A DNA stretch of 64,000 bases from Casimicrobium huifangae (lineage in GTDB: Bacteria; Pseudomonadota; Gammaproteobacteria; Burkholderiales; Casimicrobiaceae). The DNA lies in NCBI RefSeq assembly GCF_009746125.1, contig NZ_CP041352.1:461847-525846 (forward strand), read 5' to 3'. Position numbers and translations under genes: made by a program. Shown here piece by piece: positions 28,274-36,500 of this stretch (positions within the stretch are counted from its first letter, which is position 1; each line of letters opens with the position of its first letter). The notes under the pieces are model-generated. The model was not told the origin of the DNA and searched no databases. It was given only the letters and a program-made list of their open reading frames with translations.

Positions 28274-29482
28274 TCAGCGCCGCGGGTCGAGGCGCGGTCT
28301 GCCGTCGCCAGTCGTGGAGAGCCCGCGAACCTCTGGCAATAACTGCTCGGCGGCCAGCGCCAGTAGCCGGTCGCCGCCGGGCAGCAGATAGCGCTCGGCC
28401 GGTGCCGACACGCCGCAATCAGTCAGTGCAATCGAATCGAGCAGGCGCGTCGGATGCACACCCAGCGTCTCGGCCAGATGGGCACGGCAACTGATCAAAC
28501 GGTTGAGCAGTGGCGAAATCATGGCCCGCAGACCGGGTGAATTCGAACGGAAGAATGCCAGCGCCACCGAGAATCCGGTGAGCGGGCCATAGTCGATGCT
28601 GTCATCGACCGCGCACAGCAGCCGTTGCACCGCTGCGGTGTTGCCCTGTTCGAGCAGGACCGAAAGCTCCGACGCGAAGCGGAAATCGCGGGTACTGTCG
28701 AACGCCCCATCGGAGAACACCGGCGGCGCCTTGGCGCGATCACTGGGCCAGGGCAACGGTGGCGCCGACACCAGCAACGGCGACTCGACGGTGCCAAACG
28801 CCAGCATCGGCCGCAGCCACGGCACATTGCCCAGATCAAGCGCACGATCCAGTGACGCGACCAGCTTGTCCGACAGTTCCGCGCCGGAGGCGACCAGCAC
28901 CAGCCGCTGGAAGAGCTCGTGTTGACCGTTTACGTGCGGCCATTTGTCCGCCTGCCAGTAACCACTGGTGGCTACCAGCAGCACGGCATGCCAGGCGGCG
29001 GGCGACAGCAGCGAGATGGTCATTGCCTCGGCGTCCGCGCGGTCGCGAGCAGCCGCGCTCGGGGCCGGACGCCACGCGCGCGATCGCAATTGCAGCGCCA
29101 TGGCGGACGTTTCGGGCGAGGGCAGCACCATGCTGGGCGAGTAGCCGAGCGATGCGCGCAACAGCTCGGCGTAGCGCAGCATCGTCGGGTCCGCGGCGGT
29201 GCGCCCCAGGCCGCGCACCGTCATCCAGAAATGCAGAAAGGTCGCCGTCGAAGGCAAGCCGAGTGCATCCTGCCGGCGGACCAGCCGCTTGCGGATCGCG
29301 TCGCAGCTGAGGCCCAGCTCAAAACAGATGGATTTGAGGTTGTCACCGAGCGCGAAACGGTCCAGCAACTGGCATTCGTCGTCGTCGATGGACGCAAAGA
29401 ATGCGCCCCAGCGGGCCGCTGCCCGCGCAAGGGTGACATCATCAAGATAAGTGGCGGAAGCGCCGACGGACACACCGGTCAT
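28274..29482 (-). CDS. Putative HTH regulator, unknown family
   Basis: A 402-residue protein. Residues ~35-80 (DECQLLDRFALGDNLKSICF then ELGLSCDAIRKRLVRRQDAL) look like a LuxR/sigma-4-type helix-turn-helix. The remaining ~320 residues are Ala/Leu-rich with no enzymatic motif that I recognise; no signal peptide or membrane segment is evident. It is 160 bp downstream of the exported TPR gene on the same strand, possibly in the same unit as the second six-cysteine gene. DNA binding is inferred. Confidence 0.6.
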   Translation of the reverse strand: MTGVSVGASATYLDDVTLARAAARWGAFFASIDDDECQLLDRFALGDNLKSICFELGLSCDAIRKRLVRRQDALGLPSTATFLHFWMTVRGLGRTAADPTMLRYAELLRASLGYSPSMVLPSPETSAMALQLRSRAWRPAPSAAARDRADAEAMTISLLSPAAWHAVLLVATSGYWQADKWPHVNGQHELFQRLVLVASGAELSDKLVASLDRALDLGNVPWLRPMLAFGTVESPLLVSAPPLPWPSDRAKAPPVFSDGAFDSTRDFRFASELSVLLEQGNTAAVQRLLCAVDDSIDYGPLTGFSVALAFFRSNSPGLRAMISPLLNRLISCRAHLAETLGVHPTRLLDSIALTDCGVSAPAERYLLPGGDRLLALAAEQLLPEVRGLSTTGDGRPRLDPRR

Positions 29483-29642
29483 TTTTGTTGTGCTTGTTCT
29501 GTTGTGCGAACGCAGAATATCGGAAAAATCCCGCCCGCAAGTGTCCCAATTGAGACAAGAAAAAACACTTCAGACCAACGGCACCTGTGTGGCGATCAGG
29601 TGCTACGCGACCGGAACCAATCCCGGTCGGTGTTGAGGGGGA

Positions 29643-30113
29643 CTACTGCGGTTTGTACTCCGCGATTGCCCTGGCCAGCAGCTTGTATTCCTCGCAGTCC
29701 TTCCCGCAGAGACCATCCAGGGTGGCGAGTTCGGCGCGCGCTTTGGCAAGGTCATTGGTCCGCACGTAGGCAGCGCCGCGATAGCTGTGCGCGCCGCGAT
29801 GATGTGGATCAAGCGCGAGGGCACGCTCGTAGGCAGCGAACGCCGCCTTATAGTCGCCCGCCCAGCGGCTTGAGTAGCCCAGCATGTTCCAGGCGTCGGC
29901 GTTCTTCGGGTCTTGCAGCGTGGCGCGGGTGAAGGCGTCCACCGCAGCTTTCCACTGTTTGGCTTCGACGGCCTGCTGACCAGCCACGTAGTCGGTAGAC
30001 GCGGCGTTTTTGGCCGGGCTGGTTTCGGTGTCAGCAGCGTGTGACAGCGTGATGGAAGTGAGGGCGCCGAGCAATGCGGCGGCATGGCGAAATCGGGTGT
30101 TGGTGGTGGGCAT
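29643..30113 (-). CDS. Exported tetratricopeptide-repeat protein
   Basis: From the ATG at 30113 the protein has 156 residues, with a signal peptide (FRHAAALLGALTSITLSHAA). About three TPR units follow, e.g. AAVDAFTRATLQDPKNADAW, NMLGYSSRWAGDYKAAFAAY and ERALALDPHHRGAHSYRGAA. The C-terminal LCGKDCEEYKLLARAIAEY has two Cys that could pair. It lies 53 bp after the six-cysteine protein 2 gene and is probably co-transcribed with it. A periplasmic scaffold or assembly role is inferred. Confidence 0.82.
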   Translation of the reverse strand: MPTTNTRFRHAAALLGALTSITLSHAADTETSPAKNAASTDYVAGQQAVEAKQWKAAVDAFTRATLQDPKNADAWNMLGYSSRWAGDYKAAFAAYERALALDPHHRGAHSYRGAAYVRTNDLAKARAELATLDGLCGKDCEEYKLLARAIAEYKPQ

Positions 30114-30166
30114 GGTTTGCTCCGCGATGTGCGCGAGGGTACGCACTGGCGCACCCTCGGCATGGC

Positions 30167-30550
30167 TTATTCGTTGCGCGTCTTGATGTTGCCGAAGACC
30201 GTACGTTCCTTCTCAGCCTGACACTTGTCGCGCGCGCCGCGGTTGATGTCCATGCGCTGGCCGATGCCGCAGGGCAGGGCCGGCAGGCTCGACATCTGTT
30301 TGCCAGAGACGGTCTCGTAGCAGAGATCACCGCCGTCACTGGCCTCGGTCTTGCCCGCAACGTAGGCGGTGCCGGGCGGGCAGGCACGGCTGCCGACGTC
30401 GTCCCAGAACTTTTCGGTTTTGGCGCAAACAGCTTTGTCGCCGGAGACTTTCTGAATGTCAAATCCGGAGTCGCAGTAGGCGACTTCGCGGGCTTGTGCG
30501 CTGCCAAACAGGGCGATGGCAGCGAAAGTAGCGAGCAGATAGCGTTTCAT
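30167..30550 (-). CDS. Exported six-cysteine protein, paralogue 2
   Basis: A 127-residue protein starting at ATG 30550, with AGGAG 8 bp upstream. The signal peptide MKRYLLATFAAIALFGSAQA is followed by six Cys: AYCDSG, AVCAKT, RACPPG, DLCYET, LPCGIG and DKCQAE. The spacing and flanking residues resemble the protein at 20598-21080. A cluster of four TGCCGTA-like heptamers lies 100-137 bp upstream, the same motif as before the first paralogue's block, suggesting common control. It heads a unit with the TPR gene and perhaps the HTH gene. Confidence 0.78.
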   Translation of the reverse strand: MKRYLLATFAAIALFGSAQAREVAYCDSGFDIQKVSGDKAVCAKTEKFWDDVGSRACPPGTAYVAGKTEASDGGDLCYETVSGKQMSSLPALPCGIGQRMDINRGARDKCQAEKERTVFGNIKTRNE

Positions 30551-30649
30551 GATGGTTGACTCCTGTAGTTCGTTCAAGTGATGTGGCGGTGGTGCCGGAC
30601 GCACATCCGGCATGGGATGAACTTTAGAAGTGCAGACGCGGGCTGAACA

Positions 30650-30687
30650 TACGCAGATTGCCGTAGAGCGGTTGCCGTATTGGCGTA
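30650..30687. promoter_or_regulatory. Heptamer cluster, candidate response-regulator sites
   Basis: TACGCAG-AT-TGCCGTA (30650-30665) is a 7-2-7 inverted pair. It is followed by TGCCGTA (30673-30679) and TGGCGTA (30681-30687) in direct orientation. The cluster lies upstream of the leftward six-cysteine gene. Clusters of heptamers are usual for activation by NarL/FixJ-type regulators. Confidence 0.58.
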
Positions 30688-30720
30688 TGGAAAATCACCG
30701 GAGCATGGCAATCTCAGCCA

Positions 30721-30750
30721 CAAAAAAAAGGGCCGCCCGCAGGCGGCCCC
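30721..30750 (-). terminator. Rho-independent terminator (leftward)
   Basis: On the minus strand GGGCCGCC, loop TGCG, GGCGGCCC, then a run of eight T. It is strong and stands about 230 bp beyond the stop of the leftward repeat-protein gene at 30979; the stretch between holds no gene I can support. It insulates that gene from the heptamer-controlled unit. Confidence 0.85.
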
Positions 30751-30978
30751 GTGTCGTGTGCCCGACGCTCAACCGCCGGGTGTCTGGCGCGAGCAGCGCG
30801 TCGCAGGCGGCAGTGACGGCGGTGGCGCCCAGCTGCGCTTCGTGGCCCATCGTCGCCCATACTGCGGCGCGCTGCGGCCTTCAGTCCTGCTTTGCTGCGT
30901 TGAGTGAAGCACGTCTGCTTGTTGCAACCGCGACGGCGGAAGGTATGTGCGCCCGGCAGCAAGGCAACAAATGATGGG

Positions 30979-32550
30979 CTAGCGCCGCCACCCGGTGCCG
31001 GTGCAGCCAGCGTTGGTGCATTTCAACGCACGTAGGCTCCGGTTCAGCGGGTCGTAATAAGCGAGTACCGGCAGCCCATCGTTGCCTACCGTGAGTGACA
31101 GGTGCAATCGGAAGCCATTCAAGGCGCCAGGCCCGACGGATCTCGGCAGCGTCACCGGCGTGCTCACTGACGCGATTGCCGCGCAATCGAAACTGGCGCA
31201 GCGGATCACCTTGATGGTACCCATTTCCGGATCGCCGATCGCAACGACTGGCAAACCATCGGCGCCGAGTGTGATGGCCAATGAGGTGTCGGCAGTGTTG
31301 AAGGCTGCGTAGTTTGCCACGACATTCACTGCCCCTGGTTGCAGCGTACTGCTGTTGTAGCAATTGGCGTCAGCACAGGCCGTCACGACGAAGCGCTTGT
31401 TGGTAAAGTCCAGATAGCTTGCGACCGGCAGCCCGGACGGCAACACGGCAAGCCCTGGCGCTAACTGGGAGGCCGTTGCGGACAGCGTACCGGTGGTGGT
31501 TGCGGTGCACTGCATTGTGGTGCATCGGGAGAACCGAAGATTGCCGTTGAATTGAGCCTGTACGACCAGCGGCACGCCGTCAGTCCCGATGGCAGTCGTC
31601 GGTGGACCGTCGGTGTTGGGTAGGATGGAGCCGGTGCCAGTGCAGGCCGGGTCAACACATTTGACGATCTTCAATCCATTGCTGACAAGTTCGGCCACCA
31701 CCGGCAAGCCGTCACCGGCGATTGCGACTGAGGTGTACACGCCCGCGTTGAGACTGGTATCGACCGACGATACCGTCGCGCTGCCGCTGCAGTCCGCGTT
31801 GGCACACTTGGCGACCTTCAGGTACTTGGCGGTGCTGTCGGCATAGCTGATCACCGGCAGACCGTCGACGGGCACGGTGATTGAGGAGTAGCGGCCGACG
31901 TTGTTCGCGCTGTTGTCCACCGTGGTGACGACTGCGGTGCCCGTGCACGCAGGGTTCGCACATTTGGCGACCTTCAGGTTGCCGTTGGTCATATCGTAGT
32001 AGCTGATGACCGGGTTGCCATCCAGACCGATCGAGATGGCGTTGTATTGCCCGACGTCGGGTAAAGAGGGACCACCATCAATGAGCGTGTTGCTGCCGCT
32101 GGTCTGCGCCACTGTGCCAAACAGCTCGGCCTGCACGGCACGCAGTGCATAGGGCGCCGCAGCCAATGCCTGCCGTGGCGTCATCTCGCTGTCCCCGTTG
32201 ATCGCTACACCGAGAAAATAAGGTCGGTCGAAACTCAGCGTGAGCGGGGTCACTGCGCCGATCTGCATGCTGAACACGCCGTTGCTGACGGCAACATTTT
32301 GGGTTTCGGTGAACAGCAGGTTGCCGCCACTGGCGGCGTCATAGAGCTTGACCACTACCGGCAATGCAGCGTTGTTCAGCGGCGCACCGTTAACCGTCGT
32401 GAGGTAGCCCTGGTAGTTGATCTTGCGCGGAATTTGCGCTTCACCGGTCGCAGGCAGGACCGCCGCTGCCAGCAACAGCAACGCGCAGGCCCAACTGGCC
32501 GTGATGACGGCGCTGCGACGAAGCAGCTGACTAATGGTGCAGATGCGCAT
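30979..32550 (-). CDS. Secreted repeat protein (propeller-like, Cys pairs)
   Basis: A 523-residue protein starting at ATG 32550, with a signal peptide (VITASWACALLLLAAAVLPA). An N-terminal domain of about 120 residues (INYQGYLTTVNGAPLNNAAL ... MTPRQALAAAPYALRA) resembles the N-terminal module found before tail-fibre-like or surface domains in many proteobacteria. It is followed by about seven repeats of ~45-50 residues of the type IGLDGNPVISYYD...LKVAKCANPACTG, each with a Cys-x4-Cys pair; the set suggests a beta-propeller or solenoid with a disulphide in each blade. A dockerin-like protein gene lies just upstream in the same orientation. Function is unknown; surface adhesion is likely. Confidence 0.75.
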   Translation of the reverse strand: MRICTISQLLRRSAVITASWACALLLLAAAVLPATGEAQIPRKINYQGYLTTVNGAPLNNAALPVVVKLYDAASGGNLLFTETQNVAVSNGVFSMQIGAVTPLTLSFDRPYFLGVAINGDSEMTPRQALAAAPYALRAVQAELFGTVAQTSGSNTLIDGGPSLPDVGQYNAISIGLDGNPVISYYDMTNGNLKVAKCANPACTGTAVVTTVDNSANNVGRYSSITVPVDGLPVISYADSTAKYLKVAKCANADCSGSATVSSVDTSLNAGVYTSVAIAGDGLPVVAELVSNGLKIVKCVDPACTGTGSILPNTDGPPTTAIGTDGVPLVVQAQFNGNLRFSRCTTMQCTATTTGTLSATASQLAPGLAVLPSGLPVASYLDFTNKRFVVTACADANCYNSSTLQPGAVNVVANYAAFNTADTSLAITLGADGLPVVAIGDPEMGTIKVIRCASFDCAAIASVSTPVTLPRSVGPGALNGFRLHLSLTVGNDGLPVLAYYDPLNRSLRALKCTNAGCTGTGWRR

Positions 32551-32625
32551 GATGGAGACCCGTGAGAAGGATGGTTGCAACGAAGACTTCAAATGGGGGC
32601 AATAGCGGCAGTGACGTGGCTGTCA

Positions 32626-33222
32626 TCACGGTAGCCAGGTAACGCCACATTCGCTGTTCAGGTAATCGCGAACGCTGGACCACGCAACGCTGTTTGTCGC
32701 AGCGCCGCTGGTGACGTTGGCCCCACGCATGCCGAACATCGCCCGCAACAGCATCACGCCATCGCTGGCTGCGGCAGCATTGCCGTCACCGTCAAGATCA
32801 AGGGCGGCAAGATGGACGAATGGCTCAATCCGTGCCGCTGTGGTGCGCGTGGCTCCGGCGCCAACAGCGCCAGCGATGAGGCTGTCGCCACTCAAACCGA
32901 GCAGCGCACGCAGGATGATTACCCCGTCGGTGAGCGCATTGACCGTTTGATCGCCATCCACATCAAGCACACAGCCTTGCCGAAGGCCCACGACAGCGCC
33001 CCAAAACCCTCCCCGGAGCCTGTAGTTGGCGCTGTTGGCGCGAAGTGGCAAGACCGCATCGCCGACCGAGGCGGACAACAGGTACTGGCTGGACGCTGAG
33101 GATGCCACCCCCGCGTTGGTGATCCCGGCCCACTCAACGTACTGCGCGCTGCTGGCAGCGCAAGCCTGCGCAATGCAGTACACGCTAATGAGCGCGACTA
33201 CCGCCGAACGCAAAACCCTCAT
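32626..33222 (-). CDS. Secreted dockerin-like protein
   Basis: A 198-residue protein with a signal peptide (VVALISVYCIAQACAA). The C-terminal half has two EF-hand-like calcium loops separated by a spacer: LDVDGDQTVNALTDGVIILR and LDLDGDGNAAAASDGVMLLR, the paired pattern of type I dockerins. The N-terminal half (SQYLLSASVGDAVLPLRANS) resembles short surface-protein modules that carry such a pair in proteobacteria. No cellulosome or cohesin is seen nearby. Its ATG overlaps the dprA stop by four bases, an unusual partnership. The repeat-protein gene follows after 75 bp. Confidence 0.76.
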   Translation of the reverse strand: MRVLRSAVVALISVYCIAQACAASSAQYVEWAGITNAGVASSASSQYLLSASVGDAVLPLRANSANYRLRGGFWGAVVGLRQGCVLDVDGDQTVNALTDGVIILRALLGLSGDSLIAGAVGAGATRTTAARIEPFVHLAALDLDGDGNAAAASDGVMLLRAMFGMRGANVTSGAATNSVAWSSVRDYLNSECGVTWLP

Positions 33223-34361
33223 GCTCGCTCTCTTTTCGCGCGGCGCTGCCAGAGACCACCGGGCAGCGACTCAACATTGCCTGCCAGTTCGAGCAGGGTG
33301 AGTTCCGTCACCACCTGATCGATTGGCAGCGAGCTACGTGCAACCAGCGCGTCGACATCGATCGGTGTATGTTCGATGTACTCGAGTAACGGCGACATGC
33401 CGGTCGCTTCGTTGACGGTAGCCGCCGATTGCCCGGCAGCGGCGGAAGACGCTGCGCCCAACTGCAGCTCTTCAATCACATCCTGCGCCGTTTCCACCAG
33501 CTTCGCACCCTGCTTGATCAGGTGGTGGCAGCCCTTGTGGAACGTGGAGTGGATGGAGCCAGGAATCGCGAATACTTCTCTGCCCTGTTCGCCCGCGAGC
33601 CGGGCCGTGATCAGCGAGCCGGAGGCCATTGATGCCTCAACCACCAGCACACCTCGCGCGAGGCCGCTGATGATTCGGTTGCGGCGCGGGAAGTTCTCTG
33701 CCAGTGGTGGCGTGCCGAGCGGGTACTCGGAAAGTATCAAGCCCTGTTCGGCGATGCTGTGCGCCAGTACCTTGTTTTTGGCCGGATAGACGCGGTCGAT
33801 GCCGGTGCCGACTACGGCAATGGTTGATCCGGCGGTGGCGGATTGTTTTGCCGCAGCGCGCAGCGCACCGGCGTGAGCGGCGGCGTCGATACCCTGCGCC
33901 AGCCCGGAGACGACGGTCACACCGCTGGCTGAGAACGCTTCGGCGAACGCCTCCGCGGTGTCGGTACCGCCCTGCGAGCAGTTGCGTGATCCGACCATTG
34001 CCAGCGCCGGCCGCTCAAGCAGGTCGAGACGGCCCTTGGCGAACAGGATGACCGGAGCGTCGCCACTTTCAAGCAGCAGCGCCGGAAAGGCCGGATGCGC
34101 CCAGGTCAGCAGATGCTGGTCTTCCGCTTCGTTGAGCCAGGCGAGCGCTGCGTCAATCAACGAAGCGGCGGTGCCGTCCGGCGCTGTGGTCAACGCGCGG
34201 GCGACGGCGTCACCGGCGATGCCTGCGATCGTGCTGGTGCTGGCAGCAAACAGCGTGTTGATGTCGCCCAGCTCACTCAGCAGCTTGTGCGCAACGCGGG
34301 CGCTGACGCCGCGGGTGAACGCCAGGCGCAGGAAGAGGGGATCGTCTGCGTGTATGGTCAT
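33219..34361 (-). CDS. dprA: DNA-processing protein DprA
   Basis: A 380-residue protein of the DprA/Smf family, which loads RecA on incoming single-stranded DNA during transformation. The Rossmann-like core shows LAMVGSRNCSQGG, VVSGLAQGIDAAAHAGAL, GTGIDRVYP, LSEYPLGTPPLAENFPRRNR, IISGLARGVLVVEA and SGSLITARLAGEQGREVFAI, in the usual order. A C-terminal winged-helix-like domain (IDVDALVARSSLPIDQVVTE) is present. It lies downstream of the LysM gene, a common arrangement near def-fmt, with a terminator between them. Confidence 0.95.
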   Translation of the reverse strand: MTIHADDPLFLRLAFTRGVSARVAHKLLSELGDINTLFAASTSTIAGIAGDAVARALTTAPDGTAASLIDAALAWLNEAEDQHLLTWAHPAFPALLLESGDAPVILFAKGRLDLLERPALAMVGSRNCSQGGTDTAEAFAEAFSASGVTVVSGLAQGIDAAAHAGALRAAAKQSATAGSTIAVVGTGIDRVYPAKNKVLAHSIAEQGLILSEYPLGTPPLAENFPRRNRIISGLARGVLVVEASMASGSLITARLAGEQGREVFAIPGSIHSTFHKGCHHLIKQGAKLVETAQDVIEELQLGAASSAAAGQSAATVNEATGMSPLLEYIEHTPIDVDALVARSSLPIDQVVTELTLLELAGNVESLPGGLWQRRAKRERA

Positions 34362-34429
34362 CGATCAATTTTCTGCCAGGAGCGGATGCACGTCATGTCG
34401 GATGAAGACGACCGGTAGCCAAAAACGAC

Positions 34430-34451
34430 AAAGGCACCGTGAGGTGCCTTT
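34430..34451 (-). terminator. Terminator after LysM gene
   Basis: AAAGGCACC, loop GTGA, GGTGCCTTT: a perfect 9-bp stem. Read leftward it is followed after GTCG by five T. It lies 20 bp past the LysM stop and before dprA, so dprA is probably transcribed from its own promoter. Confidence 0.8.
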
Positions 34452-34471
34452 GCATTCGCCCGGCGCGCGCG

Positions 34472-35689
34472 TCAGGGGTTACGCACCGGATAGCCGGCGC
34501 GGACGTTGTCAACGCCCGAGTTCATCACCATCCCGTAGGACACGCCGTCGAACACGGTGAAAACGAACACCAGCGCGATGCGTTCCTCAGGGATTTGCAG
34601 CGTGACCGGTTCAGAGCCGGAAATCTTGGGCCAGCCCGGCACCCAGTTCATCGGATGTTCCTTGTAACGCGGGTTGGCGAAAGTTTCGGCCGACTTGTAC
34701 ACGGCCAGCACATGGCCGACTTCAAGGCCGTGCCGCTTGCCGAGATTGAGCGTGACCACGTTGGTCTTGCCCGCTTCCGACACGCCATTCGGCAGCGTCA
34801 TCACGAAGCCTTCAACTTTGACTTCCGGGGCGTGCGGCACCCATGCCATTGTCTCGACGGGCGGCGCCGGGATCAGGTAGTCGCCGATCTGCACTTCCTG
34901 CTTTGAGGATACGATTTCCAGCCGGGCGACTTCGCCTTCACGCAACAGGCGGGCGTCGCCGAGATAGCTGGCTTCGTAGCCAATGATCTGGGGGTCGGGG
35001 TTGGCGTGATGCCAGCGGTACCACGGACGCGGCGCGATCGCCGGGTCACGCAACTCGCGGCCCTTGCGGAAGATCTGGAATACCTTGCCCATCGCCGGCT
35101 TCACGCCGACGGCGTAGATCGCGTCAGATTGCGAAAAGGCGACGCGCTCACCCACCGACTTCACCACTTGCGGCGCGTCGTCGAAGGTTTCCGCCCCAAT
35201 CACCCGATTGCGCAGCATGAACGGTTCAATGTCTTCCGGCCGTATGGTCGGAATGGCCTGTTCGGCACGCGCTTCGGCGCGAATTTGCGGTGACAGGCGG
35301 ACAACGCTGCCGGGGCCGACGTCGCCCGGCTGCTGGAGGTAGAGGCGCGGACCACCCGGTGCATTGGGATCGAACAGGATGACCTGACCGGGGTAAATCC
35401 AGTGCGGGTTCTTGATCTGGTCCTTGTTCAGACGCCAGACTTCAGGCCAGCGCCACGGCGTCTTCAGAAACTTGCCGGAAATTCCCCACAGCGTGTCGCC
35501 CTTCACCACCGTATGACTGCTGGGCGCATTCGCTTGCACCTGAACGGGGCCGGCGGCCGGGGCCGGCCCCGGTGTTGCCTGCGCGAGCGCCAGACCGGCG
35601 ATCAGGCCAGTCGCAGCGGCTGCGAGCGCAGCAACGCCACGGCGGGGCTGCCGTTCACGGGATGAAGATTGCATGTGGTTCGTTAACAT
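34472..35689 (-). CDS. LysM-domain envelope protein
   Basis: A 405-residue exported protein. The start at ATG 35689 has AGGA 7 bp upstream; ATG 35674 is an alternative. An N-terminal segment (GVAALAAAATGLIAGLALAQ) is the signal peptide, followed by a Pro/Ala linker. One LysM domain (HTVVKGDTLWGISGKFLKTP ... NPHWIYPGQVILF) binds peptidoglycan. The rest is a beta-rich region (GVGVKPAMGKVFQIFRKGRE and GDYLIPAPP) of the type found in LysM proteins encoded before dprA in many proteobacteria. It is divergent from def-fmt. Confidence 0.9.
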   Translation of the reverse strand: MLTNHMQSSSRERQPRRGVAALAAAATGLIAGLALAQATPGPAPAAGPVQVQANAPSSHTVVKGDTLWGISGKFLKTPWRWPEVWRLNKDQIKNPHWIYPGQVILFDPNAPGGPRLYLQQPGDVGPGSVVRLSPQIRAEARAEQAIPTIRPEDIEPFMLRNRVIGAETFDDAPQVVKSVGERVAFSQSDAIYAVGVKPAMGKVFQIFRKGRELRDPAIAPRPWYRWHHANPDPQIIGYEASYLGDARLLREGEVARLEIVSSKQEVQIGDYLIPAPPVETMAWVPHAPEVKVEGFVMTLPNGVSEAGKTNVVTLNLGKRHGLEVGHVLAVYKSAETFANPRYKEHPMNWVPGWPKISGSEPVTLQIPEERIALVFVFTVFDGVSYGMVMNSGVDNVRAGYPVRNP

Positions 35690-35925
35690 TCCGTATCCTG
35701 GCGAGTGGGTCGGGCGTGGCAAAAAAACAACGACGTTGTCATATGCTGTCACATCCAGCGGTTTCGGCCGGCTGTTTTGGCGCGTACGGACTCCACTGAA
35801 TGCTTCGCAAACGCGCTAGAGCGCATCGCCGAATCAGGCAGGGGAGTCTGGAAACGCCGGAAAAGGCCCCAACCTTGAGAAATTACATGAAGATTGTGCA
35901 ACCAGCCATCTGATTTGGCAAGTAA

Positions 35926-36435
35926 ATGGCGCTTTTACCCATCCTCGAATACCCCGATGCGCGGCTAAAACGCATCGCCAGCCCGGTGACCGAGTTCACC
36001 CCGGCGATCAAGAAGCTTGTCAACGACATGGCCGAGACCATGTACGCCGCGCCGGGCATTGGCCTCGCGGCCACGCAGGTCGATGTCCACAAGCGAGTGA
36101 TCGTGATCGACGTGTCGCAGGACAAGAGTGACCTCAAGGTCTTCATCAACCCCGAAATCATCGAAGCCGACGGCGAGATCGTTGGCGAAGAAGGTTGCCT
36201 GTCGGTGCCGCAGTATTACGACAACGTGCGCCGCGCCGCGCATGTGAAGGTGCGGGCGCAGGACGCCAGCGGCACACCGTTCGAACTGGAGGCGACCGAG
36301 CTGCTCGCGGTGTGCATCCAGCACGAGATGGATCATCTGAAAGGCATCGTGTTCGTCGATCATCTGTCGCAGTTGAAGCAGATGCGCGTCAAGAGCAAGA
36401 TGATCAAGCGCCATCGCGAGGCTGCGCGCGCCTGA
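35926..36435 (+). CDS. def: Peptide deformylase
   Basis: Removes the formyl group from nascent N-formylmethionine. The 169 residues contain the three signatures: [12 protein letters not shown] (motif 1), [10 protein letters not shown] (motif 2, metal-binding Cys) and [18 protein letters not shown] (motif 3, HExxH with both metal-binding His). It is the upstream partner of fmt, 65 bp away, which adds the same formyl group to the initiator tRNA. Confidence 0.97.
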   Translation: MALLPILEYPDARLKRIASPVTEFTPAIKKLVNDMAETMYAAPGIGLAATQVDVHKRVIVIDVSQDKSDLKVFINPEIIEADGEIVGEEGCLSVPQYYDNVRRAAHVKVRAQDASGTPFELEATELLAVCIQHEMDHLKGIVFVDHLSQLKQMRVKSKMIKRHREAARA

Positions 36436-36500
36436 GCGCTGGCCGCCTGCTCTTCGCCCGGCTCGCAACCGAATCCAAACCGCCTCTGAATCGAGTTGTC

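Noticed and set aside
30630-30974. 114-codon plus-strand frame in the intergenic region
   Set aside because: Crosses the heptamer cluster and the leftward terminator; basic, low-complexity product without a ribosome-binding site.
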